Source: Ignavibacteria bacterium
GTDB lineage: Bacteria > Bacteroidota > Ignavibacteria > UBA10030
DNA: 64,000 nucleotides
Assembly (NCBI GenBank): GCA_016873805.1
Contig: VGVZ01000001.1
Location: 170,228-234,227, forward strand
Direction of reading: 5' to 3'
Position numbers and translations under genes: made by a program. This document shows positions 7,785-17,900 of the stretch, one piece after another; within the stretch, counting starts at the first letter, position 1, and every line of letters begins with the position of its first letter. The notes under the pieces were generated by a model that did no database searches, was not told the origin of the DNA, and saw only the letters and a list, made by a program, of their open reading frames with translations.

Positions 7785-9581
7785 CTACTGCGGAAGAGCT
7801 AAGACGTAGAAGTCAAACGGTCTCAGCGTCAGCGATATCACCCCATCGGCGACGTCCACAGACCTTCCCGCAAGAAGATCGTTCAGCTTTGCATTGGCTC
7901 GACCACCAAGTGATATTGTCGCCTCGCGTGATCGGTTAGAGAGATTCACGACGACAAGACGCTTCTCACTGCCCGACTGTCGGAGAAAGGAGATCACTTT
8001 CTCCCCATCCGAGTTCTTCAAGGGTTTGTATTCACCATGCCGGAGGGCCGCGTGGGTCTTTCGAAGCCTGGCCAAATCCGAATAGAGATCGCGAAAATCG
8101 CGATTCTTGGTCCAGTCGATATCAATCTTTTCAAAGAGACCAAGCCTTTTGCTATTTCCAACCTCTTCGCCGTTGTAGATGAGAGGGACTCCAGGAAATG
8201 TGAACATCAGCACCGCACTTGCCTTCGCCCCCGCCGGGGTGAATTTCTCGACGGCCGGCGCCTCCCATGCATTCTTGTCGTGGTTTGTGTTGAAACGCAG
8301 CCGCAGCGATCCTTTGGGGAATTTGTACGATTCACGCTCCAGCAACTCTTCAAACATACCGACGCTCCCTGAGCCGGATATGACATTCGAGAGGAGATCG
8401 TAGAAATTCCACGCATAGGTGAGATCGAATGCCTCTACGTGATGCTCCGGCAGCGTTCCCTCGGACAACATCATGACCGGTTTGATGGAGTCCAGCTCCT
8501 TCCGGGCACGATTCCAGAATTCTGTTGGAACCAACTCTGACACGTCACACCGATATCCGTCGATGCCGATGTCGCGTACCCAATAGTTCATCATCTCAAT
8601 CATGTATGTCCACAATTCCTGTCGACTGTAGTCGAGATCGGCGACATCAGTCCAGTCATCGTTCGGCGCGATCACTTTTCCTGATTCGTCCCTCGTGAAC
8701 CAATCAGGATGCTCGTTCATAAGTCTACTGTCCCAGGCAGTATGATTCGCGACGAGATCGATGATAATCTTCAGGCCGTGTCGATGTATGGTGCGGATGA
8801 GCGATCGAAAATCTTCAAGCGTGCCAAACTCCGGATTGATGGCATAGTAATCTTGCACGGCGTACGGGCTTCCCAGTGTTCCCTTCCGATGCAATTTCCC
8901 GACCGGATGAATCGGCATGAGCCATATGACGGTCACGCCCATTTCCTTCAGTTCCGGGATACGGCGCTCCAACGCCTTCATGCTCCCCTCTTTCGAGAAC
9001 GAACGGAGATACACTTCATAGATGACAGCATCTCTGATCCACTCCTCACTCGGTTTTGCCTGCATCCGAGAAAACGCTGTCCTGAGGAGGTCTGGAACTC
9101 GATCGAGCAGATCCACCGTGACAGATTGGTAGATTCCTCCCGGTCCACCGAAATCAACGACACGAACAGCCATTTCATTTACTCCTGTGCGCAGTGCCCG
9201 AGTGATGTCAAAGTAGAACGCATCGCTATGTTCGACATGGGAACCCACAGACACGCCGTTAATCCAAACATCCGCGGCGTCGTCCACACCGCCAAAAACC
9301 AGCGCCATCGGCCGGCTCCCCCCTGCATACTCAAACGTTGTCGAAAACCATCCCACTCCGTCGTACGAAGCGAGGTCATAACGCTCCCAGTGATCGGGAA
9401 CGCTTACTTTGGTCCAACCAGATCGGTTGAATTCTTCAGCGTACCACGATTTCGACATCCCTTCGTCAAGCGAGTCAACCTGAAAGAACCATGGACCATT
9501 CAAGTTCATCCGAAGCGACTCATCCGTTGCACATCCCCCGGTGCAAACGAGAGTCACGAGTATTGCCGTCGTTTTTTTCAT
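7785..9581 (-). CDS. GH13 alpha-amylase-family lipoprotein with GH2-like N-terminal sugar-binding domain
   Basis: The 598-residue protein starts with a lipoprotein-like signal (MKKTTAILVTLVCTGGC). Residues about 25-160 form a GH2_N-type jelly roll: GPWFFQVDS, VSVPDHWE, GVGWFSTTFE, DAADVWINGVSVG and NEMAVRVVDFGGPGG. The GH13 barrel begins at RDAVIYEVYLRSFS and has DLVANHTAW, GYRCDVSEL (nucleophile D346), LSEGT (acid E374) and NTNHDKN (D435). The short C-terminal domain is of the maltogenic-amylase type. It probably cleaves maltodextrins in the periplasm or at a membrane face beside the permease. It sits 3 bases after malG. The GH2-type front domain on an alpha-amylase is unusual. Confidence 0.9.
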   Translation of the reverse strand: MKKTTAILVTLVCTGGCATDESLRMNLNGPWFFQVDSLDEGMSKSWYAEEFNRSGWTKVSVPDHWERYDLASYDGVGWFSTTFEYAGGSRPMALVFGGVDDAADVWINGVSVGSHVEHSDAFYFDITRALRTGVNEMAVRVVDFGGPGGIYQSVTVDLLDRVPDLLRTAFSRMQAKPSEEWIRDAVIYEVYLRSFSKEGSMKALERRIPELKEMGVTVIWLMPIHPVGKLHRKGTLGSPYAVQDYYAINPEFGTLEDFRSLIRTIHRHGLKIIIDLVANHTAWDSRLMNEHPDWFTRDESGKVIAPNDDWTDVADLDYSRQELWTYMIEMMNYWVRDIGIDGYRCDVSELVPTEFWNRARKELDSIKPVMMLSEGTLPEHHVEAFDLTYAWNFYDLLSNVISGSGSVGMFEELLERESYKFPKGSLRLRFNTNHDKNAWEAPAVEKFTPAGAKASAVLMFTFPGVPLIYNGEEVGNSKRLGLFEKIDIDWTKNRDFRDLYSDLARLRKTHAALRHGEYKPLKNSDGEKVISFLRQSGSEKRLVVVNLSNRSREATISLGGRANAKLNDLLAGRSVDVADGVISLTLRPFDFYVLALPQ

Positions 9582-9584
9582 TTT

Positions 9585-10430
9585 CTATCCCTTGACACTT
9601 CCCAATGTCAGACCAGAAACAAGATACCGGCTCAGAAGAAGAAATAACACGACAACAGGAATCATCACAATGAGAGATGCCGCGCCGTAGAGTCCCCATT
9701 GGGTACTCATGCTGGCTTCAAACGATTTCAAGCCGAGAGGAAGAGTCCAGAGTTGAGAGTCCTGGAGAATCTGCGCGGCAACGAGATATTCGGACCATGC
9801 TGTCATGAAAGAAAAGAGGGCCGTGATGACGAGCGCCGGCGCGGCAAGCGGCAGAATAACTCTGTAAAATGTCATGAATGGTGAGCACCCATCGATACTC
9901 GCCGCCTCTTCGAGAGTCGCCGGAATAGTATCATAGTACCCCTTCATGGTCCAGATGCAAAACGGAAGCGCGGTGGCGGAATAGACAATCACAACGCCAA
10001 GATAGGTGTTGATGAGACCAAGATTGATCAGCATGATATACATCGGCAGGAGAAGCATCGTCGCCGGGAACATTTGCGTCGTGAGCAGTGTGAGGAGCCC
10101 AAACTTCTTTCCGACAAACCGGAATCGCGAGAATGCATAGCCGGCGGTCGACGCCAGCACGACCCCTGTCAGAGTTACTGCGAGCGAAACGAGAGTACTG
10201 TTCCACAACCAGAGGAGAAAACTTCCGCTGCTCAGCAGATTCATGTAGTTTTCCAAGGTTGCATTCGAGGGGATGATCTCCAGCGTGGTGGAAAGAAGTT
10301 GATTCCCGGGACGCAGGGAGATATTGACGATCTGCCAGATCGGAAAAATCGAGATGATGCAGAAGAAGAGGAGGACGGCGTAGCTGGAGAGCCGCTTGAG
10401 AAGTCGTGTTCGTTTGCTTTGGACCGCCAT
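9585..10430 (-). CDS. Carbohydrate ABC transporter permease, MalG type
   Basis: This 281-residue inner-membrane protein has six hydrophobic segments and the cytoplasmic EAA loop EEAASIDGCSPFMTFYRVIL, which docks on the MalK ATPase. The last residues (SRYLVSGLTLGSVKG) are the characteristic C-terminus of MalG-type permeases. It pairs with the MalF-type subunit 15 bases upstream and forms the channel for a maltodextrin-type importer, judged from the starch enzymes around it. Sequence alone does not fix the sugar. Confidence 0.94.
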   Translation of the reverse strand: MAVQSKRTRLLKRLSSYAVLLFFCIISIFPIWQIVNISLRPGNQLLSTTLEIIPSNATLENYMNLLSSGSFLLWLWNSTLVSLAVTLTGVVLASTAGYAFSRFRFVGKKFGLLTLLTTQMFPATMLLLPMYIMLINLGLINTYLGVVIVYSATALPFCIWTMKGYYDTIPATLEEAASIDGCSPFMTFYRVILPLAAPALVITALFSFMTAWSEYLVAAQILQDSQLWTLPLGLKSFEASMSTQWGLYGAASLIVMIPVVVLFLLLSRYLVSGLTLGSVKG

Positions 10431-10445
10431 GGCCTTCCGTGATGC

Positions 10446-11333
10446 TTAATATGCAGATTCAGTTGCGCGAGTCTTTCGCATGAAAAAGAGACTGAACGTG
10501 AGCAGTATGACAAAGATGATGAGAGATAGGGCGGCAGCGTGACTGAAGCTGTAGAAGTTGAACGCCGCCTTGTACACGAACGAGACAAGAATATGTGTGT
10601 TGTCGGATGGCTCACCGGCGTTGCTGACCAGCCAGACGATATTCAGATTGTTAAACGTCCAGATCACCCCAAGCGTGATAGCCGGGATCATCACCGGTCG
10701 GATGAGTGGGAGAGTGATCGTGCGAAGCTTGTGATGCCATTTGGCGCCGTCGATCTCGGCCGCTTCGTACAACTCATGGGGAATGCTCTGAAGCGCACCG
10801 AGCGCAATGACCATCATGAAGGGGAATCCCAACCAGACGTTCGTCAGAATGATCGCCAGAAATGCCTCCGTCGGGCTTTTGAGCCACTCGACGGCGGGCA
10901 GGCCGAGATATTTGGTGATGATGAGATTAATGGATCCGTATTCATAGTTGAACATCCCCCGCCAGGTCAGGGCCACGATGTACTGTGGAATCGCCCAGGG
11001 CAGGATGAGTATCGTTCGGAATGCCCCTCTCCCCTTCAGGTGCTGATTGAGAACCAGCGCAAGGAACACGCCAATCACGACGTGGAAGAAGACGTTCGCC
11101 GCCGTCCAGATAATCGTCTTGAGAAAAACAACGTAGAAATCCGGCTGCGACGGCTCGGTGAAGATCTTGATAAACTGTCGAAAGCCAACCAGCTCCCAAT
11201 CGCGGATCCGGCTCAGGTTCATGTTCCCAAACGCGAGGAACACATTGTAGACAAACGGGTAGAACACAACGAAGGCCATCACAAGAATCGCCGGCGCTAT
11301 CAGTGCGATGATAAACCATTTCTGACGGCTCAT
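10446..11333 (-). CDS. Carbohydrate ABC transporter permease, MalF type
   Basis: This 295-residue inner-membrane protein has six predicted membrane helices and the EAA loop YEAAEIDGAKWHHKLRTITL. It lacks the large periplasmic P2 loop and extra N-terminal helices of enterobacterial MalF and so matches the shorter sugar permeases found widely. Its start overlaps the stop of the binding-protein gene by four bases, which implies translational coupling. With MalG and MalK it makes a complete importer. Confidence 0.94.
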   Translation of the reverse strand: MSRQKWFIIALIAPAILVMAFVVFYPFVYNVFLAFGNMNLSRIRDWELVGFRQFIKIFTEPSQPDFYVVFLKTIIWTAANVFFHVVIGVFLALVLNQHLKGRGAFRTILILPWAIPQYIVALTWRGMFNYEYGSINLIITKYLGLPAVEWLKSPTEAFLAIILTNVWLGFPFMMVIALGALQSIPHELYEAAEIDGAKWHHKLRTITLPLIRPVMIPAITLGVIWTFNNLNIVWLVSNAGEPSDNTHILVSFVYKAAFNFYSFSHAAALSLIIFVILLTFSLFFMRKTRATESAY

Positions 11334-12595
11334 TCGTTCATATCCCTGATTTTCTTGAGAGCAAGGTCTTGCATGTCACGAGCGGCTTGCTCAGAAGTGC
11401 GAGCGCCTCCCATGACCGCCTGGTATGGCGGTCTCATCGCATCCCACACCGCACGCATCTCCGGGACAACCGGCATCGGTCTCCCCCGTTCGATTTGCAG
11501 CAGGGAGTTCATGATGATCGGATGAGAGCGAATCTCCGTTCGACCGTAGAGACTGCGGAGCGTGGGAGCCGTCATGATTGCACGAACCGTTTCGAGTTGG
11601 TTCTCCTCGTTCAGAAGAAAACGAAGCAAACGAATCACGCTTTCAATTTTTTCCGGAGGAACGTTTGCGCTGAGGGAATATCCCTTCGGCGACGTCATCG
11701 GAGCACACCACAAGCCGGTTTCGCTGATCATCGGGAGCGGTGCGATCCCCACGTCAATCCCCTTCTCGACATACCCTGCCCACGACCAGTCACCGTTAAT
11801 GAGCATGGCGGTTTTCTGATCCTTGAACAGGGCATCGGCAATCTCATAGTCAGATTCGTTTGGGATGATCCTGTGTGTATCCCTCAGCGCCCGGACAAAC
11901 CGGAGCGCGTTGACCATTGCGGTCGAATTGAGCGATGGTGTGACGCCGTCTTCATCGAAAACCCATCCCCCGAAACCGGTCAGGAACGGTATGAAGAAGA
12001 ACGGTTCGGTGTAGTTCCACGCCAACCCGTAGACATTGGGTCGGCCGGCAAGGGATCCATGCTTCTCCTGAATCTGTCTTGACATCTCAATCAGCTCACG
12101 ATCACTCGTCGGCGGTCGTTCGAGGTACTTCTTGTTGTACACCAGTGCCAAGTGATTTCCTATCTTGTCCGCGATCTGGTAGAGGTGATCGTTGTGCCAT
12201 GTCTGTGCTGAACCCGAAAATTGATCGAGATAGTCTTTCGAAAGAAATTGTTCAAGAGGTTGAATGGTCTTCGTCGCTTCATAGATGCCGATAGGATCAG
12301 AGGGGCCATACACCAGATCCGGACCCTGGCCCGCAATGGAAGCGATCACAAAGCCGCTCCGGAGCTCTTCGGTCTCTTTGTATATCTCTACGACCTTGAT
12401 TCCCGGAGTTCTTTCTTCGTATCGCCTCAACTGCCGCTGCAGAATCGCTCGCTCATCAGGTCTCATCTGGTGCCAGATCACGATCGTATTCAGGTCTTGT
12501 ACTTTTGCGCCGCAACCGCTGAACGATAGCATAAGCGCGGTACTCAGGACCAGATGACACACCCAGAATCTATGTGGCCGCTTCTGATTCATCAT
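11330..12595 (-). CDS. Extracellular sugar-binding lipoprotein, MalE type
   Basis: The 421-residue protein carries a lipoprotein signal (LMLSFSGC, cleavage before Cys) and the SBP_bac_1 fold: IVIWHQMRPDERAIL at the first strand, GPDLVYGPSD, AMLINGDWSWAGY and the C-terminal MRAVWDAMRPPYQAVMGG seen in family-1 solute-binding proteins. It should be anchored in the periplasm and hand oligosaccharides to MalFGK. Gene order GH57, malE, malF, malG, GH13, with overlaps or gaps under 20 bases, supports one transcript. Confidence 0.92.
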   Translation of the reverse strand: MMNQKRPHRFWVCHLVLSTALMLSFSGCGAKVQDLNTIVIWHQMRPDERAILQRQLRRYEERTPGIKVVEIYKETEELRSGFVIASIAGQGPDLVYGPSDPIGIYEATKTIQPLEQFLSKDYLDQFSGSAQTWHNDHLYQIADKIGNHLALVYNKKYLERPPTSDRELIEMSRQIQEKHGSLAGRPNVYGLAWNYTEPFFFIPFLTGFGGWVFDEDGVTPSLNSTAMVNALRFVRALRDTHRIIPNESDYEIADALFKDQKTAMLINGDWSWAGYVEKGIDVGIAPLPMISETGLWCAPMTSPKGYSLSANVPPEKIESVIRLLRFLLNEENQLETVRAIMTAPTLRSLYGRTEIRSHPIIMNSLLQIERGRPMPVVPEMRAVWDAMRPPYQAVMGGARTSEQAARDMQDLALKKIRDMNE

Positions 12596-12607
12596 CGTTC
12601 ACAGTCG

Positions 12608-14887
12608 TCACATTTTGCCGAATCTATCCAGGAGAATCATTCGTTCACCCGGATTCTTGTCGATCGTAGCCTTGCGGTTTAATATGGGGAATTCTTCACT
12701 GGGGCTCCACACGCCTCGAGTACCGCTGTTGGTGAATTTGTATTCGATTGTTGCGCCGGGGGGAAGATAGACCTCGAGCGTCCAGATCCCATCAGCCGAT
12801 GCCATGTCTCCGTTTGTCCCGTCATCGAACATCCGGACAAGATTCGGTTGCCAGCTGCCGAGGACGTCATGATTTCCGGCAACATAGATCGCTGTGCGCA
12901 CGTCGATCCCACGCACGTCGCACTGAAATACAACCCTCACGAGGTCAACTACGCTTTGCGCCATCGTTCCTCGACCGCTCTTCTCGCCCGTGGGGAAAGT
13001 CCTCAGGATCGGATCGAAGGTTCGTTCCGGCATGGTTCCTCCGGCGAGTCTTGCGAATCGGTAGACATTGTTCAGAAGCGTGATAAACGCAGCATCAAAC
13101 GGCTTGTCACCCCCGGGAGCCGTTTGATCGGTCCCGTACCACCAGAACCAATCCGATCCTTCAGCGGCGTACATCGCCTCCCATGCCTTCACGCCATACC
13201 ATCGTTGGGATCCTTTCTCGGAGGACTCTTCGCCAACCGTGGGTGCCGGAATGCCCGAAGCTCCCAGGTCTTCGCGCGCCATGCGCAAATATTCCCACCC
13301 CTTGTTCTCTTCGTGCTCCCCGATCCAGGTGTCATAACTGGCGTTGATCCACGAACCCGGCCAGAGCCATTCCAGCTTCCTCATCGTCTGAGAGGGATGT
13401 GGAGGGATGTTTCGACGAGGATTGCCGCTGATGTATTCGGTTGGAGTAACCGTGATAACCCTCTTATTTTTCTGAAGGTTAGTCAGCTTTTCATAAAGCG
13501 TGTTGAGGAATAGCTTCGCATCATTGTCCTTTCGATACCACTCCCAAGCGTTTTCACCATCCAGTATCACCGTGAGCAGTCTGTCTTGATCATCATCGTC
13601 AGGCACATAGCGGAGCACGTGCTCAACGAAGTCGTCAGCCGCTCTATCTCCTTCCCAATCCTGGTAGGTGAAGCCAATCTTGTCCGATAGTTCCGTATCC
13701 CGAAAGACGATTGCCAATCCGCCGTCATCGTCTCCCAGGGTATAGGGAAAGTACTTCGGCTGATCCCCCGGTCTTGAGCGTGCAAGCACTTTTTCATCCG
13801 TCGCGATCCATTTGATTCCGTGGCGCTGCATGATCGGCACGATTTCTTGGGCCACAGATCCCTCGGCAGGCCACATCCCGGCGGGAGCCCTTCCAAAGAG
13901 CTTGCGGAAATAGAGCACCGATTTCGCCACTTGCGCATCGGCGTCTTCCGGGAAACTGAATCGTCCCGGCAAGTCTTCCGTTGGTTGACCGATTCTTGCG
14001 AGATCTGAATTGACGAGTAGTGGCAGAATCGGATGATAGTATGGGGTCGTGATCACCTCGAGCTGTCCGACTCCGACAGCGGGATCGTACATGAACTTTC
14101 GGTGGACGGGAATGATGGCTTCGAGTACCTTGGCCGTTTCCGCCACGATGCGATTGCAGTCATCTTCCGTGATCCTTTTCTTCAATCCGTACGTTCCATC
14201 CCCCATCTTGCCAATCAAGTCGGTAAGGTCAATAACCTTTCCCGAGGCAAGCTGCACCGGTTGGTCGAAGAAATCCGGATCGAAGTGCGCAAGAAAGAAC
14301 CAGAACTTCAGATCCCGGAGCTCCTGTTCAGCAAATTTGTCATCACCAGTACGGAGCTTGCCTCTCAAATGATTGTATGCCGGGAAACGTTCTATCATGA
14401 CATCACTGACGCCGAAGGCATTCCATGTGTTCCGCAGGAGATGTGAACGATCCTTTTCTGTCAGCTCAGTGGTCGGTTTCAAGGCAATGTCGATCCAGGG
14501 ATCGGTTTTCCCGCCGTACTGTTCGAAGTATTCCGCCGAGCGCATTCGGTTCTGCTGAGTATTCAGAAAGGGTATCAACCGCGCGACATAGTATTCCTGA
14601 AGCTGAAAGAGCAGCGACGACGTCAGGTTTACCGTAACATGGATCTCCGGATATCGCTCGAGGATTGAGACCATATCATAATAGTCTTTTGTCCCATGCG
14701 TACGAACCCAGGGTCCCTGCAGTTGATCTGTCTCCGGATCAAGATACAACGGTTGATGTTGATGCCAGATGATATTCAGGTACAACGGTCTCTTCGCTTT
14801 CTCTTGATGCGGATCGTGCATCGCGATGAGTTTCGAAGAAATGAACGTGATGCCGACCAAAACGGTCAGAAGGCGAATCGCGTACAT
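12608..14887 (-). CDS. GH57 glycoside hydrolase (amylopullulanase/amylase type) with C-terminal starch-binding-like domain
   Basis: The 759-residue protein has a signal peptide and then the GH57 hallmark HQHQPLYLD (HQHQP at 42-46). Other conserved regions are GVGQLEVITTPYYHPILPLL, GMWPAEGSVAQE with the probable nucleophile E342, and VILDGENAWEWY with the probable acid D443. The last about 100 residues (RVVFQCDVRG, AGNHDVLGSWQPN, DGIWTLEVYLPPGATIEYKF) are CBM20/CBM48-like and probably bind starch. The WPAEG and DGENAWE signatures place it with amylopullulanase-like rather than branching-enzyme GH57 members. It likely debranches or cuts alpha-glucan in the periplasm before import. It lies 12 bases upstream of the binding-protein gene. 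Confidence 0.9.
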   Translation of the reverse strand: MYAIRLLTVLVGITFISSKLIAMHDPHQEKAKRPLYLNIIWHQHQPLYLDPETDQLQGPWVRTHGTKDYYDMVSILERYPEIHVTVNLTSSLLFQLQEYYVARLIPFLNTQQNRMRSAEYFEQYGGKTDPWIDIALKPTTELTEKDRSHLLRNTWNAFGVSDVMIERFPAYNHLRGKLRTGDDKFAEQELRDLKFWFFLAHFDPDFFDQPVQLASGKVIDLTDLIGKMGDGTYGLKKRITEDDCNRIVAETAKVLEAIIPVHRKFMYDPAVGVGQLEVITTPYYHPILPLLVNSDLARIGQPTEDLPGRFSFPEDADAQVAKSVLYFRKLFGRAPAGMWPAEGSVAQEIVPIMQRHGIKWIATDEKVLARSRPGDQPKYFPYTLGDDDGGLAIVFRDTELSDKIGFTYQDWEGDRAADDFVEHVLRYVPDDDDQDRLLTVILDGENAWEWYRKDNDAKLFLNTLYEKLTNLQKNKRVITVTPTEYISGNPRRNIPPHPSQTMRKLEWLWPGSWINASYDTWIGEHEENKGWEYLRMAREDLGASGIPAPTVGEESSEKGSQRWYGVKAWEAMYAAEGSDWFWWYGTDQTAPGGDKPFDAAFITLLNNVYRFARLAGGTMPERTFDPILRTFPTGEKSGRGTMAQSVVDLVRVVFQCDVRGIDVRTAIYVAGNHDVLGSWQPNLVRMFDDGTNGDMASADGIWTLEVYLPPGATIEYKFTNSGTRGVWSPSEEFPILNRKATIDKNPGERMILLDRFGKM

Positions 14888-14907
14888 CGTGCTTTCCTCT
14901 TATCAGA

Positions 14908-17900
14908 CTACCGAATCATAACAATTTTTTGCGTCAACCGTTGATTGTCACTCTCGAGTCTCGCAAAGTATACTCCGGATGCCGCCTGATGGCCATGTTT
15001 TGTCCGCCCATCCCACTCCACATTGTAGATTCCTGCGTTCCGGGAATGATCGAGAAGCACAACAATCTCTTCCCCGATCAGATTATAAATTCTCAACGTG
15101 ACGTGTCTATCTGTCTCCAGCTCGAACCGGAATGTGGTACCAGGGTTGAACGGATTGGGGAAATTCTGATGGAACACAAAGTGACGAGGAACTTCCACCG
15201 TTCCGCCGGGCGGCAGTCCGGAATCCAGGCTCGGAAGCTGCAGCTGGCGAACCGTATCCGAGAACACGAAAACGGCACTCCCATATGGCCGGAGATCGAT
15301 CGTCACGTTTGCCCTGCCATCCACAAACTGGACTGCCGTTGAGACGTTCTCATACAAATTGCTGGCATACCAGACCTTCGACTGCACATTATGCAGTCCA
15401 AGCGTTGAGGCTGATATCGCCAGCACGACTCTCACCGGCTGGGCGCTGAAATTCGCCGCGACAACACCGGCATTATCCGGAAATGGACGGACATAGGTGT
15501 AGACCGATGAATTCCCGGACGAAAGCCGGATGAAATCCTGGGAAGAGAATGCCGCAAATGATCCGCGAATGTGAGCCAGCTTCTGATAGTGCGCCAACAG
15601 AAGCGACTTGCCCGCAACGTTCCAATCTATCACTCCTCTTCTCCGTTTGTTCAGACTTCTTTCGTCTGAGCCCTCGATGCCGAGTCCGTATCCAACCTCC
15701 TGACCTGAATAGATCATCGGCAAACCCGGGACGGTAAAGAGTACCGTTGCGGCGGGCATCGTCCGCTCGTACGAACCATAGAGGTAGCTGATTCGATCTT
15801 CATCATGGTTTTCGAGAAATCTCAGGAAATACGAATTGGGTCCAGGCACAAAACCCATTGTGTTGCCGCCGAAATTTGTGATCCTGCTGTTGAGATCCTC
15901 GAGGCTTCGCGAATAGAGGTTTCTGAAGCCGTCCCAGTAGAGCTGCCAGTCGTACCCGGCATCCACTCCGCCGCCACGATCTGCATAGATCGCTTCTGTT
16001 CCCAGACCGACGCCGCTCTCTTCTGCAAGCAGAAGAATATCCGGTTTCACCCGTCTGAGGACACTCCGCACGGGAATACCCATCGCCTGCTCGCCATATC
16101 TCCGGAGCGGTCCCCAGTAGACGTCGTACCGATATCCATCAATCCCCATTTCCTTGATCCACCATCGATACACAGAAGTCTTATAATATCGGGCATCGAT
16201 GTCGGACCAGTCATAGTTCAGAAGCTGGTCCGAAAACCCGCAATAGTAGTTGAAGCCGTCTGCGGTCAGGCAATCGCCGAGGTTGTTTGTGTTCTGGGTC
16301 CGTCTCGAATGTTCAAAGAAGTTCCAATAGTACGAATCCTCGCGAAAAACCTTCGCGTCTGAGACAAAGGGATGAGCATAGCTGGCGTGGTTCGGTGTGA
16401 CATCCAATATCACCTTCAGCCCTATTTTGTGTGCCTCTGCGGCAAAATTCTTGAAATCCGCAATCGTGCCATACTCTGGTGCAACGCTGTAAAAATCCTT
16501 GATGTTGTAGCCCGGTCCGATATCGTTGTTGATGGGATTCGCGTTCATCATGACGGGCATCACCCAGAGAATGTTCACTCCGAGGTTCTTGAGATATGTC
16601 AGATATGGAAGCGCCGCATTGATTGTACCTTCAGGTGTGAATGATTTGAAGAAGAGTTCGTATACTCTCCCCTTCCGCACCCAATCCGGCACGGAAGCCA
16701 TTGTCGTGCTCTGGAATGAGCCGTCAGAGAGTATGGTGAAGTAGTTGCGAGTCGTATCCGCATTTCCGTCCGGATCACGCACGATCAGGCCATAGTAATA
16801 TTCTCCCGGCGTCTGAGGTTTTGGAATCACGACCTGACTGAACGAGCCGCCGACATTCGTGGCCTGAGGATTTGCCGGACTTTCACTGAAGTTAAACTGA
16901 AGCAGTGCCGTCTGACCCGAATCAGGATCTGTGCTCTGCAATCCCGTGATTCGGATACTCGAGCCCTCGGTGAAGAAGTCAACCTTTGCTGTTGGAGCAT
17001 GATCGACGACATACGTCATCAAGACTGAATCCGAACGATGAAGGGTTCCAAGGAGATCCGTCGCCAGCGCAACGAATGTGTTCACTCCTTCACGAAGCGT
17101 TACTCTGCCGGCGAAGAATCCGTTCGAGACACTCGCCTGAATTGTATCACCCCCATTCTGTACGAGACGAATCGTGCCGCTCGTTGCGCCCTCGACGCGT
17201 CCGCGGATGTGGCGAACTGGGTTTCTTGTTGTGAAGCCGCCCCTCGTGGAGATCTGAACGTATCCTGCCTGCACGATTATGCTCACGGAATCGATGTTTG
17301 AGCCGGCAGAGAGGACTACCTTGTGCACGCCGTTCGATATCGGTTCAGGGAGGCGAAACGAAAAACGCCGCTCAATTGGGTCATAGTGTGAACCTATTCC
17401 CGAGTACGTCTTTGGTCCCACCCTCAACACAATACTCGCTGTATCGACGAGTGTCCCAACTTTTGGATAGAGGAAGGCAGAGATGACAGGTGTGCTTGTG
17501 CGAACTATGCCTGTTCGTAGATTTGGAACGAAATGGTAGATCGTTGGATCTTTGACGAAAAGAACCGAGTTGTTGTTGTCGTTCGGATTGACATGATGAT
17601 TGAGTGAATCGTTTGGCCATTGTGGTTGACCTGTCGCCGGTGGATAGAACTTGTATTGCCACGCCCCCGGTACACCATACTGAGGCGGGGTCGGATTGCC
17701 GCCGATACGCAGTCTGACGGTACGTGCCCAAACGTCGTTGCCGACGTGACTCATCGGCATTGCACTCGTGTTCCACCCGTTGAATTCTCCGACGACATAC
17801 GGAGGCCGAGGCATTGTCGGCAAGGGGGTCAGCCGGAAGGTCACATCCACGCTGTCTGTTTGTGCGAAGAGATTTGGTGCAACAAGCACGAGGAGCAGAC

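Noticed and set aside
8709..9647. 312-residue plus-strand open frame opposite the GH13 lipoprotein gene
   Set aside because: Shadow frame crossing the malG/GH13 gene boundary with no protein features.
10539..11525. 328-residue plus-strand open frame opposite the MalF gene
   Set aside because: It is antisense to a clear permease, rich in charged residues as expected of a shadow frame, and has no recognisable domain.
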